Part shown: in pieces, positions 42,965 through 51,093 of the stretch
Layout of the letters: each line of letters opens with the position of its first letter
How positions within the stretch are numbered: the stretch's first letter is position 1
Assembly (NCBI GenBank): GCA_022800755.1
Contig: JAAWQX010000005.1
Span: forward strand, 1-64,000
Direction of reading: 5' to 3'
DNA length: 64,000 nt
Source of the DNA: Oscillospiraceae bacterium
Lineage (GTDB): Bacteria > Bacillota > Clostridia > Oscillospirales > Oscillospiraceae
Translations under genes and position numbers: made by a program
Notes under the pieces: model-generated
The model's input: the letters and a program-made list of their open reading frames with translations, nothing else
Database searches by the model: none
Told to the model about the DNA's origin: nothing

Positions 42965-43708
42965 TTATTCCGCCCCCTTATCTTTGAATACGCCCAACGG
43001 GTAGTACGGGATCATATTTTCCTTGAGCCAGTCCATAGACTCCACCGGGCTCATGCTCCAGTTGGTGGGGCAGGTAGACAGCACTTCCACCAGGCAATAG
43101 CCCTTACCCTCCATCTGATACTGGAACGCCTTTTTAATAGCCTTTTTAGCCTGATTGATGTGGCCCGGGGTATCCAGCGCCACGCGCTCGACATAGTAAG
43201 TCCCCTCCAGGGTAGACAGCATCTCGCAGATGCGGATGGGGCTGCCGCACCAGTCCTCGTCACGTCCGTTGGGAGACGTGGTGGTCTTTTGTCCCACCAG
43301 GGTGGTAGGCGCCATCTGACCGCCGGTCATGCCGTAAATGGCGTTGTTGACGAACACGGTGCTGATCTTCTCCCCGCGCATGGCGGCATGAACGACCTCG
43401 GCGGCGCCGATGGACGCCAGGTCGCCGTCGCCCTGATAGGTAAACACCAGGGAATCGGGCTTAGCGCGCTTGATGCCGGTACCCACCGCGGGGGCGCGGC
43501 CATGCAGGGCGTTGACCATATCGAAATTAAAGTAGTTATTGGCGAACACGGAGCAGCCCACGGGGCTGATACCCACCACATCGCCATGCACGTCCAGCTC
43601 TTCAATGGCCTCGGCCACCAGACGGTGGATGATACCGTGGCCGCAGCCGGGGCAGTAATGCCGGGGCTTTTCGGTGAGCAGCTGGGTCGCTTTATATTCC
43701 ACTGCCAT
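42965..43708 (-). CDS. korB: 2-oxoacid:ferredoxin oxidoreductase, beta subunit (TPP-binding)
   Basis: A 247-residue thiamine-pyrophosphate subunit. HYCPGCGHGIIHRL carries the usual C-x-x-C near the start. VFTYQGDGDLASIGAAE is the TPP/Mg motif (GDG), continuing to VNNAIYGMTGGQ. One base separates it from korC and one from korA, so expression is tightly coupled. Confidence 0.93.
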   Translation of the reverse strand: MAVEYKATQLLTEKPRHYCPGCGHGIIHRLVAEAIEELDVHGDVVGISPVGCSVFANNYFNFDMVNALHGRAPAVGTGIKRAKPDSLVFTYQGDGDLASIGAAEVVHAAMRGEKISTVFVNNAIYGMTGGQMAPTTLVGQKTTTSPNGRDEDWCGSPIRICEMLSTLEGTYYVERVALDTPGHINQAKKAIKKAFQYQMEGKGYCLVEVLSTCPTNWSMSPVESMDWLKENMIPYYPLGVFKDKGAE

Positions 43709-43709
43709 A

Positions 43710-44795
43710 TTACATACCCTCCTTCATTGCAAGGATCTTGGCCTTGATTTCCTCCACCGTGGGCAGATGGCTGCCGCAGTGGCCGAGGAACTCGATTTTC
43801 TGCTCGCCGTTGACGGCGATCTTCACATCATCGAGCATCTGGCCGGCGTTCATTTCCACATCCAGCACAGCCTTCACGCCGTTCTGGGTCGCGGCCTGAT
43901 GTACCGCGTCATAGGGGAACGGCCACAGGGTAATGGGCCGGATCATACCCACATGGATGCCCTGCGCCTCCAGCTCATCAATGACGGACTTGGCGATCCG
44001 CGCCACCGTACCGAAGGCGGTGACCACGATCTCTGCCTTTTCCATATTATACGCCTCGAACTGCACCTCATTGGCCTCAATGACCTTGTAGGTCCCCTGG
44101 AGCCGCTCATGGAGCACGTCCAATTCCTCGGTCTCCACGTACAGCGAGGTAATGTCCGCCCGCTGGCCCACAGGATTCTTGCAGTCGTACCCGGTAGCCG
44201 CCCAGGGCTTCTTGGCGGGATCGACCTTGTATTCCTTCATATCCGGCAGTTCTACCGGCTCCATCATCTGCGCGATGATGCCGTCGGCACAGATCATAGC
44301 GGGGGTGCGGTACTTGTCAGCCAGATCAAAGGCCTTGCCCATGCAGTCGATGGCCTCCTGCACGGAGCTGGGCGCGAACACGATCAGGTGGTAATCGCCG
44401 TGACCGCCGCCCTTCACGGCCTGATAATAGTCGCCCTGACCGGCCTGGATGGAGCCGATGCCGGGGCCGCCGCGCATGACGTTGACGATGACGCAGGGCA
44501 GTTCCGCGGCGCACAGGGAGGAGATACCTTCCTGCTTCAGGGAGATTCCGGGGCTGGAAGAAGAGGTCATAGCCCGCACACCGGTGGTCGCGGCGCCGTA
44601 GACCATATTGATAGCGGACACTTCGCTTTCCGCCTGGAGGAAGCAGCCCTTGACGTCCTCCTCAAACATCCGTTCGGAGAAGTATTCGGGGATCTCCGTC
44701 TGGGGGGTGATGGGATAGCCGAAGAAGAAGCGGCACCCATTTCTGATGGCAGCCTCGGCGATGGCCTCGCTGCCCTTCATCAATTTTTTCGCCAT
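43710..44795 (-). CDS. korA: 2-oxoacid:ferredoxin oxidoreductase, alpha subunit (VorB/KorA)
   Basis: A 361-residue alpha subunit. LMKGSEAIAEAAIRNGCRFFFGYPITPQTEIPEYF is the N-terminal pyrimidine-domain pattern (quoted in parts: GYPITPQTE), followed by MTSSSSPGISLKQEG and VNVMRGGPGIGS. Naming in databases is often subunit VorB of 3-methyl-2-oxobutanoate dehydrogenase; specificity between this and 2-oxoglutarate is not decided by sequence inspection. Confidence 0.9.
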   Translation of the reverse strand: MAKKLMKGSEAIAEAAIRNGCRFFFGYPITPQTEIPEYFSERMFEEDVKGCFLQAESEVSAINMVYGAATTGVRAMTSSSSPGISLKQEGISSLCAAELPCVIVNVMRGGPGIGSIQAGQGDYYQAVKGGGHGDYHLIVFAPSSVQEAIDCMGKAFDLADKYRTPAMICADGIIAQMMEPVELPDMKEYKVDPAKKPWAATGYDCKNPVGQRADITSLYVETEELDVLHERLQGTYKVIEANEVQFEAYNMEKAEIVVTAFGTVARIAKSVIDELEAQGIHVGMIRPITLWPFPYDAVHQAATQNGVKAVLDVEMNAGQMLDDVKIAVNGEQKIEFLGHCGSHLPTVEEIKAKILAMKEGM

Positions 44796-44807
44796 AGTTC
44801 TACCTCC

Positions 44808-45017
44808 TCATTCCTTTACGATGCTGATGACCGTATCCGGGCAGGTGCTGAAGCAGGAGCCACAGGCGACGCAGGCGGATTCATCGGTAATCATCACGGG
44901 GTGGTACCCCTTTTCGTTCAGCTTATCCGGAGATAGCTGCAGCAGCTTTTTGGGGCAGGCTCTGACGCAGAGCTCACAGCCTTTGCAAAGCTCCTCTTTG
45001 ATCGAGAATTTGACCAT
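44808..45017 (-). CDS. korD: 2 x 4Fe-4S ferredoxin subunit (delta)
   Basis: A 69-residue ferredoxin with two clusters: CKGCELCVRACPKK and CVACGSCFSTCPD. The start ATG 45017 follows AAGAGGTAG; six codons upstream another ATG lacks a site. First gene of the Kor/Vor operon, it passes electrons from the catalytic subunits to soluble ferredoxin. Confidence 0.93.
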   Translation of the reverse strand: MVKFSIKEELCKGCELCVRACPKKLLQLSPDKLNEKGYHPVMITDESACVACGSCFSTCPDTVISIVKE

Positions 45018-45224
45018 GTTTCTACCTCTTTTCAAATGAGTTTCTCAAAACGGTTTATGTAAATGGCGAAACCGCCATTAAACACCTTTTTTAGTAAGAT
45101 TATCCCGCGTCCAAATTTGTTCCGCTGCTTCCCCGCCGCGCAAGCGCGCCGGCTCATTCGCTTCACAATTTGTCCTCTTTCCAAGTCAAACCCGCTTCGC
45201 TGGGCTTTGCCTTGGTCGCCGAAC

Positions 45225-45932
45225 TTATACGCCCTTTTTCGTCAGTGTATCCCAATCCCTATGCATATAGGTCTCCAGATACAGCGGCTCACCCACAAAT
45301 TTCGGGTCATGCGCGCCGGCCAAAAACGCGTCCAGCACTTCTCGCTTACCCGCGGTATACAGCACCGGCACCCCGGACCGTTCCGAAGCCTCTTTCACGA
45401 TGGAATACCCCGCCTCCAGGTCCGCCGGGGTAGTCTCGTAGGACATATTGGTATTATGGATAAAGCCTGTCACGTCCCACCGGGCTTTGCGCTGCATATT
45501 TTCCATGAGCCGCAGCAGCTTTTCCGGCGTGCCCGCCATAGGCCGGTTGGTATTCACCACATTGTATAGCCGCACTTCGTCGCCCTTACTCCGGGCCAGT
45601 TCCAGCTTATTGTGGTACTGCCCCAGCGCCGCCGCGCCGGTGTCTCCGCCCAAATCAAAAATGACGGTATCCCAGTCCATATCGAACGCCTTAGCGATCT
45701 CCGCGGGCACGGTAAGCATTTCCACGCCGGAATTCGCGAAATTCGGTGCGATCATCTCCACGCCGGTGTCCTCAAACAGGTCCCGCCGGTCGCTGAGCCG
45801 AAAATACGTATTGATCATATCCAAATCAATGAGCAGGGTCTTCCCTGTTTTCGCCGCGTTCAGGGCGAAATTCATCGCGATCTCGGTCTTTCCGCTGCCA
45901 TAATTGCCAATGAGTATGATAAATTGCTTCAT
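45225..45932 (-). CDS. P-loop ATPase of unknown role upstream of the Kor/Vor operon
   Basis: A 235-residue SIMIBI-like nucleotide-binding protein. Walker A GNYGSGKTE lies at residues ~8-16, LLIDLDMINTYFR is the switch region and VIFDLGGDTGAAALGQ a Walker B-like block. It resembles ParA/CobQ-type ATPases but matches no named family I can confirm. It lies 207 bases upstream of korD in the same direction. A maturation or partner role for the oxidoreductase is only guilt by position. Confidence 0.75.
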   Translation of the reverse strand: MKQFIILIGNYGSGKTEIAMNFALNAAKTGKTLLIDLDMINTYFRLSDRRDLFEDTGVEMIAPNFANSGVEMLTVPAEIAKAFDMDWDTVIFDLGGDTGAAALGQYHNKLELARSKGDEVRLYNVVNTNRPMAGTPEKLLRLMENMQRKARWDVTGFIHNTNMSYETTPADLEAGYSIVKEASERSGVPVLYTAGKREVLDAFLAGAHDPKFVGEPLYLETYMHRDWDTLTKKGV

Positions 45933-46257
45933 TTTGAATCATCCTTATGCCGGTACTGGCAAAAACATGCCGGTAATTCGATTTCATTTTATAATTATAT
46001 GTGGTCATTGTCAACCGTTTTCCCAAGTTTTGGGGTCAATTTTGCACACAAAACCGTCAAATAATTTCGGTTTTCCCCAAAACATGCACTAAAAATCATT
46101 TTTCCTGCATTTTTTCATTTTCCGGCAGTTTCTGTGCATCAACCCCGCAAAAAATGAAAGTTTCCCGGTCAAATGATTCAAAACCGATGGATTTCGGCCC
46201 CATTTTGTATCTGTTAATTTTTTGATTATCTAAGGCTGAATTGAAAAATTTTCGATG
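45933..46257. other. AT-rich noncoding stretch
   Basis: About 325 bases markedly richer in A and T than the surroundings, with many T-runs. A 74-codon opening on the plus strand (46001-46225) has poor codon content and no ribosome-binding site. No gene or known RNA is recognised. Confidence 0.5.
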
Positions 46258-46287
46258 TTCCTAAAAATTTTTGCAAATTTTTAGGAA
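46258..46287. repeat. AT-rich perfect palindrome
   Basis: TTCCTAAAAATTT (46258-46270) and AAATTTTTAGGAA (46275-46287) form a perfect 13-bp inverted repeat with a TTGC loop, immediately beside the phosphatase terminator. Could be an operator or cruciform-prone site. Confidence 0.6.
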
Positions 46288-46291
46288 ATTG

Positions 46292-46316
46292 CAAAAAGAC
46301 GCCGCAGGGCGGCGTC
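46292..46316 (-). terminator. Terminator of the phosphatase gene
   Basis: GACGCCGC (46298-46305) pairs with GCGGCGTC (46309-46316); on the minus strand TTTTT follows. Confidence 0.88.
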
Positions 46317-46332
46317 CTTTCCGAAAATTCTC

Positions 46333-46779
46333 TTATAAACTTGCCAGCAGCGCCCGGCAGCCCTCGTCCACATCCCGCCAGGTAGCGTCGAAATCCCCGG
46401 TATACCACGGGTCTGCCACATCCCCCGGACGGTCGGTAAAATCCAACAGCAGCCGCATTTTCCCCTCCGGGTCTCCGCCGCAGATACGCCGCATATTCCG
46501 CAAATTGGCGCTGTCCATGCCGATGAGCAAGTCAAACGCGTCATAATCCGCCCGCACCAACTGCCGGGCGGCATGCCCCTCGCAGCCGATCCCATGCTCC
46601 GCGAGCTTTCTCCGTGCCGGAGGATACACCGGGTTCCCGATCTCCTCCCGACTAGTCGCGGCGGAAGCGATCAAAAACTCCGCCCCCCGCCCGGCCCGCT
46701 CCACCAGGTCTTTCATCCGAAACTCCCCCATAGGACTCCGGCAAATATTCCCATGACACACAAACAAAATCCGAATCAT
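46333..46779 (-). CDS. Low-molecular-weight protein-tyrosine phosphatase
   Basis: A 148-residue LMW-PTP. The P-loop VCHGNICRSPM (C-x5-R) lies at residues ~7-17 and the general-acid region is VADPWYTGDF near residues 119-128. ATG 46779 follows GGGAGGG; in-frame codons upstream lack a site. It may act on tyrosine-phosphorylated or arginine-phosphorylated proteins, or on exopolysaccharide regulators. It stands alone between tRNA-Ser and the AT-rich stretch. Confidence 0.92.
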   Translation of the reverse strand: MIRILFVCHGNICRSPMGEFRMKDLVERAGRGAEFLIASAATSREEIGNPVYPPARRKLAEHGIGCEGHAARQLVRADYDAFDLLIGMDSANLRNMRRICGGDPEGKMRLLLDFTDRPGDVADPWYTGDFDATWRDVDEGCRALLASL

Positions 46780-46840
46780 ACGCCCTCCCAAGAATTTCAT
46801 ACGCCCATCATACCACACCCCCGCCCATTTGCAACCCAAT

Positions 46841-46904
46841 CATTCGGAAACAAGGCCACCCGCGGAATTTTGCTTCGCAAAATTCCCAAGACGGTTTCCG
46901 AATG
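46841..46904. repeat. Long two-stage hairpin
   Basis: CATTCGGAAAC (46841-46851) pairs with GTTTCCGAATG (46894-46904), enclosing a perfect inner hairpin GGAATTTTGC-TTC-GCAAAATTCC (46864-46886). No gene contains it. It resembles a small repeat element or structured RNA 3' of the tRNA-Ser transcript. Confidence 0.6.
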
Positions 46905-46934
46905 AAGAAGGAGGGGCCACGGAGCGGAGAAAGG

Positions 46935-46966
46935 AAAACGGCACCGCCAAAGGCGATGCCGTTTTT
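46935..46966 (-). terminator. Terminator of tRNA-Ser(UGA)
   Basis: AAAACGGCA (46935-46943) pairs with TGCCGTTTT (46957-46965), with an inner CGCC/GGCG stem; downstream of the tRNA on the minus strand it ends in TTTTCC. Confidence 0.75.
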
Positions 46967-46991
46967 CGTCGAAGCGTAGTGCGCCCCGACG

Positions 46992-47082
46992 TGGCGGAGG
47001 TGAAGAGATTCGAACTCTTGCGTCCCTCGCAGGACCTACCGGTTTTCAAGACCGGACCCTTCAACCACTTGGGTACACCTCC
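46992..47082 (-). tRNA. tRNA-Ser (UGA)
   Basis: A 91-nt class II tRNA on the minus strand: acceptor GGAGGTG/CACCTCC, anticodon stem CCGGT/ACCGG with loop containing TGA, a long variable arm, T-arm with GTTCGAATC, discriminator G and encoded CCA. Confidence 0.95.
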
Positions 47083-47184
47083 ATATCCCGCCGACGGGGA
47101 TATTCATTATACATGAAAATCCCCATCTTTTCAAGTAGAAAGGCTTGATATTTTAATAACTTGACCAAACATTTCCGCCCCCTC

Positions 47185-47214
47185 TTGAATGGCCTGACCA
47201 AAACCTGCTATAAT
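47185..47214 (+). promoter_or_regulatory. Promoter of the Na/Pi cotransporter
   Basis: TTGAAT (47185-47190), 18-base spacer, TGCTATAAT extended -10 (TATAAT 47209-47214). Confidence 0.7.
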
Positions 47215-47252
47215 ACCAATATATTCCTGTCAGTGATTGAAAAGGAGCGTCT

Positions 47253-49001
47253 ATGGATATATTTTCCCTCTTCGGGTTATTCGGCGGCATCGGCCTGTTT
47301 CTGTTCGGGATGCACATCATGGGCGACGCCATCGGCCGCCAGGCAGGCGGACGTCTGAAAACGGTGCTGGAGGGCCTGACCTCCAGCCGGCTGAAAGGCC
47401 TGCTGCTGGGCACGGCGGTCACAGCCGTGATCCAATCCTCCGCGGCCACCAGCGTCATGGTGATCGGCTTTGTAAACACGGGCATCATGTCCCTGTACAA
47501 CGCCATCCCGGTCATCATGGGCGCGAACATTGGCACCACGGCCACGGCGTGGATCTTATGCCTGAACACCATCAACGGCGACTCTTTCCTCCTGCGGCTT
47601 TTGAACCCGGACAGCTTCGTGCCGATCCTGGCGGGGGTAGGCGCGTTCATGCTGATGTTCGCCAAGCGGGACAAATGGAAGGACCTGGCGATGATCTTCC
47701 TGGGCTTCTCGGTACTGATGTACGGCATGGACTTCATGTCCGCGGCCCTGGACCCCATCAAGGAATCCCCGGTGATCGTAAACGTCCTGACGCTGTTTTC
47801 CAACCCCATCATCGGGGTCATCATCGGCTTTTTGATGGCGGTGACGATCCAGTCCTCGTCCGCGTCGGTAGGCATTTTGCAGGCCCTGTCCGCCACGGGG
47901 GTGGTAGACTTCGCCACAGCGCTGCCCATCATCATCGGCATCAACATCGGCGCGACGATCATCGTGGTCTTTTCCGGCGTCGGCGGCCCCACAAACGGCA
48001 AGCGGGCGGCCATCATCGCGCTGCTGTATAACGTGATCGGCGCGGCGGTGGTGCTGGCGGCGTTCACCCTGGCCACCCGCCTGGGCCTGACCTGGGGGGC
48101 GCATACCATGGGCTACGTAGCCATCGCCGCCACCCATACGGGCTACAAGACCCTCATCGCCCTGCTGCTCCTGCCTTTCTCCCGCGCCCTGGTGCGCCTT
48201 TCCAAGCGCGTCTACCCGGACAGCCCCGAGGAAGAAAAATTCGCCATGCTGGACACCCGCTTCATCTCCACGCCCACCATCGCGGTGCAGACCAGCCGGG
48301 ACCTGACCATGGAAATGGCGGTCATAGCCCGGGACAACGCGCTGTTGGCCCTGCGGAACCTGGGCAGTTTCAGCCGGGAGCACGGGGAGAAGATCGAGGA
48401 CCTGGAAAACAAAGTAGATCTGTACGAAGACCGCCTGGGCACCTACATGGCGGAGCTGTCGGGCCACGAAATGACCACCGCGGACCGCAGCGAGCTGTCC
48501 CGTCTGCTGCACTGCATCGGGGACTACGAGCGCATCTCGGACCACGCAGTGAACATCAAGGAGACGGCGGAGGAGATGCAGGACAAGAACCTGGAATTCT
48601 CCGGCAGCGCCCAAGAGGAATTGACGGTCATGGGCAGCGCGGTAGCGGAGATCATCACGTTGACCACGGAAGCGTTTTTGAAAAACGATCCATCCATCGC
48701 CAAGCGGGTGGAGCCTTTAGAAGAGGTCATCGACAATCTGAACGTCCAGATCAAAGCCCGGCACATCGACCGCTTGCAGCGGGGCGAATGCACCACGCTC
48801 CTGGGCTTTGTGCTCACGGACCTCATCACATCCTTTGAGCGCATCGCGGACCACTGTTCCAACATCGCCATCTGCATCATCCAGTCCGGCAAGAACACCT
48901 ACGATGCCCATATTTACCTGGACAAGCTGAAAGCCTCCGGCGACCGCTTTTTCCGGGAGAACTACACGGCGTTCCAGGAAAAGTACCAGCTTCCGGACTG
49001 A
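47253..49001 (+). CDS. Na/Pi cotransporter family protein with PhoU-like domain
   Basis: A 582-residue protein. Its membrane half (~1-320) carries the two inverted QSSSA-type motifs of the family (AVIQSSAATSVMVIG near residues 65-79 and TIQSSSASVGILQA near 200-213). The C-terminal helical half (~345-560) is PhoU-like, with DYERISDHAVNIKE and SFERIADHCSNIAI repeats. It probably imports phosphate with Na+ and is modulated through the PhoU domain. GGAG precedes ATG. Confidence 0.93.
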   Translation: MDIFSLFGLFGGIGLFLFGMHIMGDAIGRQAGGRLKTVLEGLTSSRLKGLLLGTAVTAVIQSSAATSVMVIGFVNTGIMSLYNAIPVIMGANIGTTATAWILCLNTINGDSFLLRLLNPDSFVPILAGVGAFMLMFAKRDKWKDLAMIFLGFSVLMYGMDFMSAALDPIKESPVIVNVLTLFSNPIIGVIIGFLMAVTIQSSSASVGILQALSATGVVDFATALPIIIGINIGATIIVVFSGVGGPTNGKRAAIIALLYNVIGAAVVLAAFTLATRLGLTWGAHTMGYVAIAATHTGYKTLIALLLLPFSRALVRLSKRVYPDSPEEEKFAMLDTRFISTPTIAVQTSRDLTMEMAVIARDNALLALRNLGSFSREHGEKIEDLENKVDLYEDRLGTYMAELSGHEMTTADRSELSRLLHCIGDYERISDHAVNIKETAEEMQDKNLEFSGSAQEELTVMGSAVAEIITLTTEAFLKNDPSIAKRVEPLEEVIDNLNVQIKARHIDRLQRGECTTLLGFVLTDLITSFERIADHCSNIAICIIQSGKNTYDAHIYLDKLKASGDRFFRENYTAFQEKYQLPD

Positions 49002-49025
49002 CCGGCGGGCCTGTACAAGTTTCCC

Positions 49026-49072
49026 TTGACAATCTCTATTGCCTATGGTATCATACCAAGGCAATAGAGATT
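49026..49072 (+). promoter_or_regulatory. tRNA-Ser(GCU) promoter embedded in a long palindrome
   Basis: TTGACA (49026-49031) and TATCAT (49049-49054), spacer 17. Bases 49031-49072 form a near-perfect palindrome: a 14-bp arm pair (AATCTCTATTGCCT and AGGCAATAGAGATT) and an inner TGGTAT-C-ATACCA, with one unpaired base. The -10 box sits at its centre. Confidence 0.75.
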
Positions 49073-49084
49073 TACCATCGGCAT

Positions 49085-49176
49085 GCAGAAGTACCCAAGA
49101 GGCCGAAGGGGCTCCCCTGCTAAGGGAGTAGGCGGTGTTGAGCCGCGCGAGGGTTCAAATCCCTCCTTCTGCGCCA
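49085..49176 (+). tRNA. tRNA-Ser (GCU)
   Basis: A 92-nt class II tRNA: acceptor GCAGAAG/CTTCTGC, anticodon stem CTCCC/GGGAG with loop CTGCTAA, a long variable arm, T-arm with GGTTCAAATCC, discriminator G and encoded CCA. Confidence 0.95.
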
Positions 49177-49179
49177 GTG

Positions 49180-49215
49180 AAAAAGCCTTGAACCGCAACG
49201 GGTTCAAGGCTTTTT
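49180..49215 (+). terminator. Terminator of tRNA-Ser(GCU)
   Basis: AAAAAGCCTTGAACC pairs with GGGTTCAAGGCTTTTT. Confidence 0.92.
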
Positions 49216-49254
49216 CAATCTTCCCCCGCAGCGGAGCATCCCGGAGGTACGAAC

Positions 49255-50013
49255 ATGCCTACAGACGACGCATTACTGCAAAAACGCTTTCTCGAACTGG
49301 CGGAAAAGTCCTACGCCCGGGGAAGCTATACTTTCACCAACTTCCTGAGCCTTGCGGAGCAGGACATTTTTCAGCGTGTCCGCCGGGAGTTCGCCCATGT
49401 CCCCTGCCGCTTATTCGGCGGCTGTGAGGGCTGCGAACGTGTCATAGCTCGCTTTGGCGATGAGGACCTGTGCGGCTATGACCAACCGTTTCCCATTGTG
49501 TGTATAAAAGCCGTGCCGTTATCTCGGAAATTTGCCGATAAACTTACCCATCGAGATTTCCTGGGAGCGCTGATGAACCTGGGCATCGACCGGGCGCAGT
49601 TAGGCGACATCGTGGTGCGGGAAGAGGCGGCCTACCTGTTCTGCACGGAGACCATCGCGCCGTTCCTGCTGGAAAACCTCACACGGGCCAAGCATACGGA
49701 ACTCACCTGTTCCCTGTCAGAAACGCTGCCGGAGGGCAGCTTGTTTACCCTGCAGCCGGAAAGCTGCCTGGTGTCTTCCGAACGGGCCGACGGCGTGGCG
49801 GCCCATGTTTACCGCCTGTCCCGGAATGAGATGGCGGAACGCATCCGGGCGGGAAAACTCTTTGTCAACGGCCGCCGGTGCGAATCCGGCAGTCTGGTTT
49901 TGAAGCCCGGGGATGTGGTGTCCCTGCGGGGCGAGGGACGCTTTCGTTACGGCGGCGTGGAACGGGAAACGAAAAGCGGAAAATTCAGCGTCACCATTGA
50001 GTTGTACGTGTAA
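49255..50013 (+). CDS. ylmH: YlmH-like RNA-binding protein with S4 domain
   Basis: A 252-residue protein with a YlmH N-terminal region (SYTFTNFLSLAEQDIF) and the middle block KLTHRDFLGALMNLGIDRAQLGDI. The C-terminal S4 domain (~175-245) has VYRLSRNEMAERIRAGKLFVNG. YlmH relatives act in ribosome rescue of peptidyl-tRNA and in cell-division gene clusters; here it stands alone after tRNA-Ser. GGAGG precedes the ATG. Confidence 0.9.
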   Translation: MPTDDALLQKRFLELAEKSYARGSYTFTNFLSLAEQDIFQRVRREFAHVPCRLFGGCEGCERVIARFGDEDLCGYDQPFPIVCIKAVPLSRKFADKLTHRDFLGALMNLGIDRAQLGDIVVREEAAYLFCTETIAPFLLENLTRAKHTELTCSLSETLPEGSLFTLQPESCLVSSERADGVAAHVYRLSRNEMAERIRAGKLFVNGRRCESGSLVLKPGDVVSLRGEGRFRYGGVERETKSGKFSVTIELYV

Positions 50014-50040
50014 GTGCCGTTGTGTGGAATCATGCAAAAA

Positions 50041-50075
50041 GGTGAGTCTGATTTCGGACTCACCTTTCATTTTTT
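50041..50075 (+). terminator. Terminator of ylmH
   Basis: GGTGAGTC (50041-50048) pairs with GACTCACC (50057-50064), followed by a T-rich tail. Confidence 0.85.
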
Positions 50076-50123
50076 AGTACGATTTCGGACTTGGACTTGA
50101 TTTTTTAAGTACGATTTCGGACT
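50050..50123. repeat. Three direct copies of GATTTCGGACT
   Basis: Copies at 50050-50060, 50081-50091 and 50113-50123 have a 31-32 base period. The last two extend to AGTACGATTTCGGACT and are each preceded by a T-run. The first forms the loop and arm of the ylmH terminator and the last overlaps the stop of the DMT gene. Confidence 0.7.
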
Positions 50124-50994
50124 AACCCTCTGTTTTCCCACCGCCGGGGCGGACTTCCGAAACCAGGGCGGCAAAAAACATCAGACAATACCCAATTCCC
50201 TCCCGGGCCGTAACCGTTTCCCCCAGGGCGATGGAAAACAGCGCGCCGAATACGGATTCAAAGGGCAGGATAATGGAGACCTCCATGGGCGGGGTGTATT
50301 TTTGCCCGTAAACCTGCAATAAAAAGCACAGTCCGGTGCAAATCACGCTGAGATAGGCGATATTCAGCCAGGTGGAGGGCCGGACATCCCGGGGAAATTC
50401 CGAAAAAATAGGCATCAGCGCAAAACTCAAAGCCGCGATGGTGACCATTTGCATGAAAGAGATCAACAACGTGTCCCGCCCCTGGGTCTCCCTGCCGCTG
50501 CATACGATGTGCAGGGCATAAAAAAAGCCACTGGAAATGGTGATAAGCTCCCCTTTTCCAATAGATAGGTCACTGCCGAAAGACGCCAGGCCCATGCCGC
50601 AAAAGCACATCGCGGCAGCGATGAGGTTGAAGCGGTCCGGGCGGGTCTTGTTCCAGGCCCAGGCCACAAAGGGCGTTAAAACCGTGTAGCCTGTGAGGAG
50701 AAAGGCGTTTTTTCCCGGCTCGATCATAGTCAGGCCGATATTTTGCAGCCAATAGGCCAAAAATAGGAACACGCCCATTTTCGCGCCGCCGGTGACGGTG
50801 CCTTTGTCCAGCTTTTTCAGGCGCTTCCCGGCCACCGCCGCCAGCATCACCGCCGCACCGGCAAAACGCAAGGCAATCACCCATAGGGTAGGCACCTCTT
50901 CCATGGCGGATTTCATCATCACAAAGGTGGTCGCCCATAAAAGCGTTGCCGCCAGCAGCGCCGCTACGCCTTTCCGTTTTTTCTGTATATCCAT
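50122..50994 (-). CDS. DMT-superfamily (EamA) transporter
   Basis: A 290-residue membrane protein with ten predicted helices in two EamA repeats (LLWATTFVMMKSAMEEVP in the first; LPFESVFGALFSIALGE in the second, the usual conserved helix). It probably exports an amino acid or metabolite; substrate unknown. AGAGGTGG precedes ATG 50994. Monocistronic. Confidence 0.9.
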   Translation of the reverse strand: MDIQKKRKGVAALLAATLLWATTFVMMKSAMEEVPTLWVIALRFAGAAVMLAAVAGKRLKKLDKGTVTGGAKMGVFLFLAYWLQNIGLTMIEPGKNAFLLTGYTVLTPFVAWAWNKTRPDRFNLIAAAMCFCGMGLASFGSDLSIGKGELITISSGFFYALHIVCSGRETQGRDTLLISFMQMVTIAALSFALMPIFSEFPRDVRPSTWLNIAYLSVICTGLCFLLQVYGQKYTPPMEVSIILPFESVFGALFSIALGETVTAREGIGYCLMFFAALVSEVRPGGGKTEG

Positions 50995-51063
50995 GGCTCC
51001 ACCTCTCTTATGTGTAATATTTCCAAAGCATAGCAGAAATATGTGGTTTTGGCAAGAGGGAGC

Positions 51064-51092
51064 AAAACGCCGCAGTTCGCTGCGGCGTTTTT
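51064..51092 (-). terminator. Terminator of pcrA
   Basis: AAAACGCCGCAG (51064-51075) pairs with CTGCGGCGTTTT (51080-51091) across a TTCG tetraloop, directly after the pcrA stop on the minus strand. Confidence 0.88.
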
Positions 51093-51093
51093 G

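Noticed and set aside
45018-45224. Small gene between korD and the P-loop ATPase
   Set aside because: No frame on either strand has a start with a ribosome-binding site; only a short hairpin (AATGGCG/CGCCATT) is seen.
46001-46225. 74-codon plus-strand ORF in the AT-rich stretch
   Set aside because: No ribosome-binding site, odd composition (many Phe, Ser, Lys from T/A-runs), no recognisable domain.
50050-50123. Possible mini-CRISPR
   Set aside because: Only three 11-16-bp copies, no cas genes, spacing filled by similar T-rich sequence; better explained as short direct repeats at a terminator.
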